NCBI RefSeq assembly: GCF_048771995.1
Contig: NC_133033.1
Location: 2,542,501 to 2,606,500 of the forward strand
Length of the DNA stretch: 64,000 nt
Direction: 5' to 3'
Source: Taeniopygia guttata
Taxonomy: Eukaryota; Chordata; Aves; Passeriformes; Estrildidae
Shown here: positions 55,056 to 64,000 of the stretch, piece by piece
Numbering within the stretch: the stretch's first letter is position 1
Layout: every line of letters begins with the position of its first letter
The notes under the pieces: model-generated
What the model saw: only the letters and a program-made list of their open reading frames with translations
Databases searched by the model: none
Told to the model about the DNA's origin: nothing
Translations under genes and position numbers: made by a program

Positions 55056-58000
55056 TTATATTTAATTATCTTATATTTAATTATGTTCTAATTTAATTAA
55101 TATCCTTCATATATTTAATTGCATGTTCAAGATCACAGCAGCACCCGGGAGGAAGGTGGGCAACAGAGGGAAGTGGCTGAGCCCTGAGGTCCCACGAGCA
55201 GGACGGGTGACTTGTGGCTTGAAAACAGAAGTTATGATTTAAAAATGCTTTGGAGGGTGTGGCTCACCCTCTCCAAAATAATCTGGAGTGCCTGGATGCA
55301 GCAGTTATTTATCTCGCTGATAAGTTTTTGTAACTCTGAATGAGCAGCCAGGAGTGGAAGGATGAGGGGGTTGTGGTGGGTGAGTTGGTGAAGCCTCCGG
55401 GGCCTCTCTTGCCCTGTGAAACCCCCTGGCCACTGCCCCAGTGAGAGGGGATGTGTTGCTCTTGCTGGATGAAGATTTTCTTGCTGCTCATGACATCAAG
55501 ATGTGCTTTGAGAAGGTGCAATAAAGCACTAAGAGACTAAACTCATGCACCCCCTGCTCAAATTACGAAAGTTTGAAGCCTTTCTTGGCCTGATACCACG
55601 GCCCAGAGAAGTCCCTGCTGTACCTGATGTAAACATGTATTAATTAAAGCACTTTGGAAATGCAGAGTATTGACCTAACGGGCCGTAATGGCTCTTCTTG
55701 AGCAATTACAATCCATCACACAGCTCCAGACTTCGGGAGGGATTTTTTCCGAGGCGCGTTATTGACCTGGCGGCCTCGGGCGGTTTCCTCCCTCACACAG
55801 ACCCTTCCTGCCCCAGGGCTTGCATCCTTCCCGGGGAAATAGTTAGAGGAGGAGGCCTTAAATCCCTTAAAATTAATAAATAGGATGTATTCCATCCTGC
55901 CCCCTCCCCACCACGTGCCTCCTCTCCCACTCCCTGTTGCCAAGGGCACTTTAAAGCCTTTCCACCCACCTGCAGACCCAGGCAAACACCTGGGGCAAAA
56001 TATTTATATCTAAAAGGAAAACTTTGTGCTTTCCAGTCGTGGAAACTCTTCTCAAATAAAGCATTTATCTCCTGAGACTTACACCTTCTAATTTAATTTT
56101 CCCCTAAATCAAACAGGGTATTAATCCACAATAGAAAACACGTTCTAGTTGCACAAACAATATTTAAATGGTATAATAGGGACATCTTTTATAAATACTT
56201 CTAACAAATCCTGAAAAAAACCCGAATGTGTGGGCTATAATTAATAGAAATGCCAAGTGCCAGCTAACCAGGAAAACTCCAGCATCATAAATCTGCCCCA
56301 AGCCTTCTCACACACGCTGATGGATGGGGACTTGCAGCTTAAATATTTAACAATCAATAATTCAAATACCTATCCCACCCTATTAAATTTGTCACATTTA
56401 TTTATAAATGCAACATCCAGCTGAAGTTTCTTTAAAAGTTGGGCCTCTTCCACTCAGTAACAACATGAAGAACTTTGGAAGGGAAAAAAAGGTGTCAGGA
56501 TATGAAATTTCTGTGGGGAAATAAGGAACAATGGGGAAGGGGAATTAAACCCCATATCCCAAAATAGTTGGCTGCGCCTCTCTCACCCTAATGGGTTTGG
56601 ATAATGCAGTGTGCAGGCAGGTGCTATGTCCTATGAATCACATTTATAGGGATATTTTCCAATTTCTTTGCCGCCCAAGGCAGGGAGCTGCTGTTCATCC
56701 TCCACAGATGATTATTTCGGTGGCACAGGGTGGGCTGCAGCCCCTGCCCACACATTGTGTCCCTCCTGGAGCAAATCTTGTAAAAGTCTTAAAAAGCCTG
56801 GAAAAAAAGAGTGGCTTTGGAGCTGCCCTGAATGGCAGCAATGCTTTGTGAGGGTATAATAGGACATAAATGAATAAATGAGCATATGCTGAGTGCAGCA
56901 CCTGGTGAGGGGATGATGATGATGATAATAATATCAATACTACTAATAATATTACTATTAATAACCAAGTGACATCTTTCCCTTTTGCAGCACCAGCAGC
57001 CTGACTCCATTTCTCCAAGTGTTTTAGGATAGTGGGATGACTGCATGGTTTATAAGGTGGCTCCTCTCCTCACTAATGGCCTCCATAAAAACAGCTCCAA
57101 TGGGGAAAGCTTGGCTCTGTTTCCATTGATCCAGAGGAAGAGGAGGTGGCTCAGAGCATCCCTGTGCTGCTGGAGACTTGGCCATGCCTCCAGCTGCCTG
57201 TGGCATGGAAGGTCCCTTGGCCCCCTGAGCATCACTGATGCTAAAGGAGCACCAGAACTGACCTGCAAGATTATAAAACTCCTGCACTCAAGTTTCTGGA
57301 AGCATTTGAAAATCCCTATGGGGCTATGTATGGGTAAGGAATGAAGGGTGGTGACCGTGGTCCCTGTCCCCACCAGAGTGTGCCTGTGGGCCCGAATTAC
57401 AGTGGCATAAATCTCCTTGGCAAATTTATTGCCATAATTTATCAGCCCCTATTGCTGAATGGCTAAGCAGTTAATTTTGAGATGAAGTGGTGCCATTTTC
57501 ATCAATACCTGTGTGCTAACTGCCCATCAAAACATCAGCTGCAATTAATACAGCGGTGCTGAAGCACTGAACCAATAAATATTTCCAGTCTTGGCTGGTC
57601 TTCAGCAGATGTCGGACGGACCCATCGCCTCCATGAGTGCTGTTCCAGTTGCATCAACAGGAATATTTGGATTTAAGGAAGAGGTTAAGTAGCCAGATCC
57701 CCCTCTGAGCAAGGCGAAGCACCTTCATTTCCCTTCCTGAACACCACCCTGGGCTTTTTCCACCCAAAGTTTTTTGATTTCTGTGAGGGGCTATTGTGTA
57801 TTCCTCCTGCGTCTCGAGCCAGGCTGACACATTTTGATAGTGATAAATAATAAATGGGATTTATTTCCTTAGATGCTGATGGAGACCTTTTCTCCCACAG
57901 GAAGAAAGAGAAAGCCAGAAAGCTGGAGGGGAAGAAAACGTGCAAGGAAAGGAGGGAGAAAGCAGAAGGTGGTGCCTGAACCCTGGACAGGGCTCACTCC

Positions 58001-59650
58001 ACTCCCAGCATGGCCATCATCCTTGTGGGACAGGGTCACCCCTTGCACCCCTCGTGCTTCCTCCTCCAAACCCAGGGCAGCCTCAGCCAACACCCTCAGT
58101 AATGAAGGGTATAAATAAATAATAATGAATGATTTTTTGGGAGGGATGGACAAGAATGGGGCACGGGCAGTGGTGAGGAGCAGTTGGATCTGATGGGCGA
58201 CACCTCCCTTTGTGCTGCAATGGCACTTTTTAAAATCAGGTGTTAATTTTTCTGTGTCTATTCATGCAGTGATGTACATGGGTGGGTGCCTGGCCCTCCC
58301 TCCCATCCTGGTATCCCCCGTGCTCACAGCCAGTGCTGGGAGGAAGCATCCAGCTCTGGCAGCCCCATGGGACAGGCTGGCCCACACCTGGGCTCACTTC
58401 CAAGCCCACAGGACACCACCGACACCATTTGGGCTGTTTTTTGACCAACTGGGACAGCGAGCACAGGCTCAGCACCCTCACCCCCCTTCTTCCTCCCTCC
58501 TCCCAGAGCCTGTGGGGGTGAAAGGGGCCAGCGCTGTTGGCAAGCCCTGCCTGGGGTACTGTGTTTCCTTTGAGGACAGATTTGGCTTTTCCTTACAGTC
58601 TGGTCTCCTTTATGAGAAAAAAAAAAAAGCCAAATTGAACAGGCTCCAACCTGTCCTCAGCTGCCACACCATGCATTGCTGCCAGCACTGCCCACATGGG
58701 AGGCACACAGCGAGGGGCACAGACAGGGCTCCCCCCTGGGGACGGTGACATTAGACCTGTGCCCACACTGACCCTCCCGCCCAGGCCTTGTAGCCAAAAC
58801 CAAAACTCTGTGGAGGTGTGAGAAAGGAAATACCAGCGGTTTATGTGTGTCAGGCACACATTTGTTAGAAAACACTCATTTCCCCCCAAATAAAATGGAA
58901 GAGCTGGTGTTGCAGCTGGTGCTGCCTGGGGAAGGGCTGGGGGTCACGGGGTTCCCTGTCTGCTGTCCCCAAGGACAGTGGCAGAGCAGCACCAGCCCCT
59001 ACTCTTCATTGGCCTCAGTGTCTGCTTTTACACAGAAAACAGCCAAAACGGCTTAAATGCAAAAAACCCCTTTCTGCAAATACTAAATTCTGCAGGTATC
59101 TTTTAAGCAAAAGGTGTTGCAGAGTGAAAAACTTCGAAGGAAACTTTAAGATTTGTACAAAAAGCGTAATTTTTGTCTATTTCTGTACCCAGAGCCTTGC
59201 AGAGAGAGGCAGCTCTGCCAGCAGCTCCAAGGTCAATCCCAAAAGCTGTGGCTGTCCTGGGGTTCCTTGGAAATGTGGAAATATTTTTACAGTTAGCTAC
59301 ATTTAAAGATGCATTGTAGCATTTGCAGCATTTATTAATCTCCTGGATCTTTCCTAGGTGTGCTTCGTCTCTTTAATTTGTAATCTGCAGAGATTTACTG
59401 ACGGTGAATCCGATATTGCGCGAGGAACGATTTTGTGCAATGGGACACCAAAAACACAGGGAAGAGTGGCCAACGTGACAAAAGTGACTCGATTTAACCA
59501 AATAACCCCATGATTTGGGATGAAGCTGCTGCCTGGGAGCCTGCCCAGGCTGCAGGGCTGGGGCCAGGAGAGGTTGATGCCCGCGGTGGCGATGCCCACG
59601 GTCCTACAGCCGCAACCCCACCCCGTGCCCGGCTAGAGTAAATAACAACA
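55056..59650. other. Intergenic upstream of NFIA 3' end (minus orientation), possible conserved blocks
   Basis: No gene was recognised. Blocks at about 55,560-55,870, 56,030-56,450 and 57,400-57,680 are unique and rich in ATTA/TAAT and CpG motifs, as expected for conserved non-coding DNA. A GAT/AAT trinucleotide tract lies at 56,913-56,963. The 58.2-58.75 kb stretch is GC-rich and open in several frames without resemblance. Confidence 0.45.
56913..56963. repeat. Trinucleotide-rich tract (GAT/AAT/ACT)
   Basis: Four GAT triplets pass into AAT, ACT and ATT triplets, giving a 50-bp low-complexity stretch. Confidence 0.85.
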
Positions 59651-59673
59651 CGGCCTGTTAGCATTAGCAATTT

Positions 59674-59679
59674 TTTATT
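59674..59679 (-). terminator. NFIA: Predicted NFIA polyadenylation signal
   Basis: TTTATT on the plus strand reads AATAAA on the minus strand. It is followed downstream by GTGTTGTTATTT, a GU-rich element. Another candidate is the overlapping pair at 62,184-62,193. Confidence 0.5.
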
Positions 59680-60419
59680 TTCCTTTTTTGTTGCATAGGA
59701 AATGCAGTACTTGCTTCCAGTAATTGTATTGTAATGTGAGAAGGTGGTAGCACTAATGGTTGAATACAAGAGTTAAACTAATCCACACCAGCTCAAAAAA
59801 CCTGCGGAGACTTAGTTGAATAAGAATGGATGCCCACAGTGATTCTCAACCAATTACAATTTTTTTCACAGAACACAGTAAAACTAAAATGGTAACTATG
59901 AGAGTCAATACAAGTATACTAGAGGCACGAGGGGCCTGACTCATAAAAAAAAATGAACACGACATGGTATTAACACGGGTGTCAAGTGAATTTGCAGCAG
60001 ATCTTTCACACGGCCGGTGGAAATTTTAGCGCCTCAAATCTCAACCCGCCACCGAGGGACTGGGCTAGGCTGGGGCAGAGTTCGGGAGAACCCGCTCAGC
60101 CGGCCAAAATGGGAGATTTCTCCTTGATTGTGTTTCCCAAGAATTTTGTGGCCCTGTCCCCAAGGCAGCAATTGCAACAAGGATGAGCGGCGTCGGTGGC
60201 GATTGCCGAGCCAGGCACTCTCGCCCTACCATGCTCCGTCTAGAAACTCATCTTCGTTTTGTTTTTCCCCTCATATTAATTTGTGGATGCAGATAAAAGT
60301 GTGGGGGGGATTTCACCCAACACAATTGTTTTTGTTCATGCTCGAGCATAGAAGATTAACTAAGTGGAAAATAGTCTTCCCTAAAAAAAAAAAAGAAAAA
60401 AGCATCCAAAGTACAAAAG

Positions 60420-60780
60420 TTCACATTGCGGGCGAGCGCTCGCCCCGACGGAGGGTTTCTCTAGAGCTCAGAGGTAGCGATCGAGCGCGTTTTGTTCTGG
60501 TGCGGACAAGATCTTTTTTGTGATCGAGTCGCGGTGTCCCGAGCCCCCGGCACCGGCCGGAGCCGTCCTTCCCCTTTTCCTCCTGCCCACCTGCACCTCT
60601 GGGGCTCGGAGCATGGTCCTGCGCTGCCTCGCCTCCTCCACAGCCCCTTCCCACCGGTTCCTGGTCTCCGCGGGGCTGGGGAGGCGGAGAGGGGAAGGGG
60701 AGGGAGAGCAGGGCCAGCGGGGCTCGCCAGGGCGAAGGCCACCCTCAATTTGGAGGAGAGGAGCCCACCAGCCTCCCGTG
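60420..60780. other. CpG-rich island inside the predicted NFIA 3'UTR
   Basis: A sharply bounded GC/CpG-rich block in otherwise AT-rich sequence, starting with a perfect 16-bp palindrome (60,430-60,445). Open frames exist on both strands, as expected for GC-rich DNA; none resembles a known protein. Confidence 0.7.
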
Positions 60781-60881
60781 TTAATAGCAAAGGAGCTTTT
60801 ATGAATCGGGCCCAAAGTTTTGTACAGAGTTTGTTTGAAGAAAAATATTGCAACTGTGCATGAAACTAAACAACCACATGA

Positions 60882-60922
60882 GGTTTTTTTTTTCTTTTTT
60901 TCTTTTTTTTTTTTTTTTTTAA
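60882..60922. repeat. T-rich tract
   Basis: About 40 bp of T interrupted by single C bases. Confidence 0.95.
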
Positions 60923-61169
60923 AAGGGTTTTTTTCTTTCTATATGAGGAAGTCTGGTGTGAAGAAGGGTCAAGCATGGGTACCTGGTTCACCGCTGCCCA
61001 TTAAGAAATCTCTCGCAACATGAGCTCGGTCTCATTTGTGGGTTTAAAGGACTGTCCCTTCAATTTGAACTGTTCTTCAGAGCAAGCTCTCTGAATTCTT
61101 AGGGTAGCTTTTCGAGACGAAAATCTTACCAGGCACGGATTTCTGGTCTCAAACACCATGTCCTGCCCT

Positions 61170-61231
61170 CTAGGGAAAAAAAAAAAAAAAAAAAAGAAAA
61201 GGAAAAAAAAAAGAAAAAAAAGAAAAAAAAC
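61170..61231. repeat. A-rich tract
   Basis: About 60 bp of A interrupted by single G bases, complementary to the T-rich tract 250 bp to the left. Confidence 0.95.
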
Positions 61232-64000
61232 CCAAAACACAAGTAATACTGAATTTAAGTAAATGTATACCTCCAAAATACTGAAAACACCCCAAATCAA
61301 TAAAGACAGAATTTGCGTTCTCAGTGAAATATCTTTAAACCTATCTGACAAGAACCAAGTCAGAAAAAAAGACTAACATAACTTTGAGTAATATTCATAC
61401 AGCTACTAAGCATTATGGAATAGCATGCATTAATATTGTACGGTTATTTTACATCACCTATATCAGAAGGTTCTGACAGACAGCGAAGGCTACCGGTGTA
61501 GAAAAATCTTACTTCAGAAGAGCAATATAATACAGATTTCACAGGCACTACATTTTAATATATCAGGTATTATGCTGGTTTTCTTATAATTCTTTCTGTC
61601 CTAAAGCTGGCATTATAACAATGACCGAAAAGGCAAGGATCGAAGTAAACGGAAAGTAGATACCAAAGTTGATATATTCTTTTCTTTTTTTTTTTTTTCA
61701 GATAGATTAGTGCATAGTTTTCATGCAGATAAACACTGCTATGCATTTACATTGTTGGAAAGCAGAGTGAATTGAGCCCAAGTTGTCACATTTTTGTAAA
61801 TCATTTTGCCAGCCTGTAATAGCACCATGTAATGGATTTGCATTAAACATTAAATTGATTTCAGAATTGGTGACACAGTATTCACTACAGTTAAGTGCTA
61901 TGGAATAGCTTCAATGTTACCTGCTATATATCAAAGCAATTTTCATCCCACTGCTTTTTTATTGGAAAAAATAAAAGGAAAATGTACTCGAGACTAATTA
62001 GACTATTGCGCAGCCTTGGACTTGATGATGGCATAGCTGGGTTTACTGTCAAACAGTAATACATGCATTGACTTCAAGACAAAATTGGCATTGTAAGCTT
62101 GATTTAATGAAAATCCTGCCTAGCAGGCAGTGTTAACTTCACAAGACCTGCCTCCGACAGACCTCATGAGGTTGAATTTGTTATTTATTTATTGTTTAGG
62201 TGCCATTGAAGCTCTCCTTACATTGTCATGCCGGTTATGGTTTTAATTTTGTTCGATGGAGGCCTTCTACCAACAAAAAAAAAAGAAAAAAAAAGATATT
62301 TCCAGAGACACAATGCAAAGTACAATATTAACTGACATTCTTTAAAAAAAAAATAATTCACCACAAGGAAAAAAAACCTGTTTTAGGCTATGTATCTGGG
62401 TTTTTTTGTATTTTTGTACAGTAAATATTTTATAACACTGTTACTACAAAGCTGCAAATATACGGAACAAAGAGAACTAGAGAAAGAAAAAAAAAATGTT
62501 AGAGGGATTTTGCATATTCCTGTGGGCTGACTGAATACTGTGGAGTTGAGAAAACTTGATGTTTCTTTTCCCCTTCAACCTTAAGGGGAGGGGGAACAAG
62601 CAACAGAGACAAAGTGTACCATGGCTGCCTAAACTTGAAGCCCGAATTTTTTTTTTTTATTATAAAGGAAGAAGAATAAATAATAATGGCATTGCTGGGG
62701 TGTGCGGCATGAGAAAAGCAAGTGCCCTCGCTCAAAAAAAAAAAAAAACCCAAAAATTTAAAAAACCCGAAAAAAGACGGGGAGGGGGAAAAAAGAAAGG
62801 AATTAACTTGGGAAAAAGTCAATTCGAGCTAAGCCATCCCATGGGCTTTAAATTTGGGTGGGCGGGGGTGGGCACAGGTCAGAGAATTTGTGCGTCTGAC
62901 AGTTCTGGAGAGAAGGAGGCGGGGAGGAAAAAAAGTTGTTGGGCTCCGCTGCCCCCCGCACGCCGGGGCAACCACGGGTGGGCAGCTGGGTGGGTGGGTG
63001 GATGGAGGGATGGATGGATGCCCCATCCCTCCTGCCCATCCCTGCTCGCCTCCCCGCTCCTCTAAAGGAGGACTAAAACACTGTTTGTTCTCTACACCTG
63101 CACAGAACGGAACTGCCGCGTTTCCTGCGTGAGAGGAAGGTGAACGCAAACTGAATTTAGTGTGTAATACTTTACAACCCCTGTTGGTTAACACCCTTGA
63201 CCTCCTACCTAATGTTTTAAAGCCTTTAAAACATTTTTTTTTCTCGCAATTCTGCTCAGAGTTCCCTAACTTTAGCGTCATCAAACTTAATATGACAAAA
63301 ATACCTTCAAAAATACAGCATACCTGTAATGTCCATTTACAATGGTTCTTCAGTAGCCTATACTTCTCAAGCATAGGAATATGCTATACCATTGAGAGAA
63401 GAAAAATAACTGTATTTAAATACATACAAAAAAAGGAAACGGGAAAGTTTTTAACTTAAATCCAGTTCCCAAAGGAAAAAAAAAAAAAAAGCAATTCTAT
63501 GAACGCTGCCTTTATAACGAACAATCAGAAATTCCACTAAGCTAATTTGACAGAAATTTTTCCTCATTTAAACAACATTACAAAAGTCCTGCATTATAAA
63601 ATAGGGTAGAATAAATCAGTGTAATCAATAAAACTATACAACATACAAATTACATATCTTCTGAGTGGGCAGTTTAATTCTCTCTCTTTGCAGCCATGAC
63701 TACAACATGCTCACTAAAAACAACTAACTGCCCAAACTATTGCTTAGTTTGTTTTGTTTAAAAAAGGGTGCAATTTTATTGTATATACAACCAATTTACT
63801 GGTAATACCTTGTCTCATAGCAAGGTTCTGACAAAATGTTTGTCTAGGCTTTTTTCCCTTCACTGTGAAGCACTGAAAGCTGCTATTTTTTTTTTTTTAG
63901 TGCACATATGTCTTAATAAAGTAATGCCCAGCTAAGTGCTATAGGGAAGGCAAAGGATGCTGGCTAGAGGATGTGATACCATATACTAACAATCACACAA

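Larger units (their letters stand above)
59650..64000 (-). other. NFIA: Probable distal 3'UTR of NFIA, continues beyond right edge
   Basis: NFIA is a nuclear factor I transcription factor with a very long 3'UTR. In mammals its 3' end faces the TM2D1 3' end, and PATJ lies beyond TM2D1 head-to-head (gene order from memory). Here TM2D1 is plus and PATJ minus, so NFIA should be minus with its 3' end first, as proposed. The block is unique, repeat-free in the CR1 sense, AT-rich with long A and T runs, lacks long coding frames, and ends in a minus-strand AATAAA at 59,674-59,679. No NFIA codons (for example the C-terminal SWYLG) were found. Assignment rests on synteny and composition only. Confidence 0.55.

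Noticed and set aside
58212-58748. 178-codon open frame
   Set aside because: Pro/His-rich composition without family resemblance, open in other frames as well, and no promoter or splice evidence.
61001-61351. Minus-strand open frame with a Phe-rich run
   Set aside because: It is translation of the A-rich tract; low complexity, not a membrane protein.

Overview
The window is vertebrate nuclear DNA, almost certainly from a bird. The genes are split by introns with GT-AG (and one AT-AC) boundaries. The interspersed repeats are mostly short 3' ends of CR1 LINEs, the dominant avian retroposon, many of them close to the family consensus; a passerine is my guess, not shown. Recognisable coding sequence amounts to about 2 kb of the 64 kb. 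No bacterial, viral or CRISPR features were found.

Layout: (1) Positions 1-21,660, minus strand: the 5' part of PATJ (INADL). It has a CpG-island first exon near 21.5 kb, a 5.9-kb first intron, then ten coding exons (15,590 down to 1,479) encoding the first 459 residues: the N-terminal L27 domain and PDZ domains 1-3. The gene runs off the left edge. (2) 21.7-23.7 kb: spacer between two divergent promoters. (3) 23.76-37.4 kb, plus strand: complete TM2D1, six coding exons, 192 aa, with a CpG-island promoter carrying a degenerate array of YY1-like motifs. Its first intron has the signature of a U12-type AT-AC intron, which is why exon 2 cannot be joined with GT-AG rules. (4) 37.4-59.65 kb: intergenic DNA with CR1 fragments, a 28-copy 18-bp minisatellite, a possible unrecognised terminal exon at 41.7 kb, and several CpG- and TAAT-containing unique blocks that look like conserved non-coding elements. 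(5) 59.65-64 kb, minus strand: probably the distal 3'UTR of NFIA, inferred from gene order (NFIA-TM2D1-PATJ on human chromosome 1p, same relative orientations) and from a terminal AATAAA on the minus strand; no NFIA coding sequence is present.

The genes do not form a functional pathway. PATJ is a tight-junction/Crumbs polarity scaffold, TM2D1 is a small two-pass membrane protein, and NFIA is a transcription factor. Exon boundaries were derived by reading splice sites and comparing the translated pieces with remembered family sequence; no alignment was run. The strongest observations for follow-up are the AT-AC intron of TM2D1, the YY1-like array, the 18-bp minisatellite open in all frames, and the palindromic CpG-rich blocks in the NFIA-side region.
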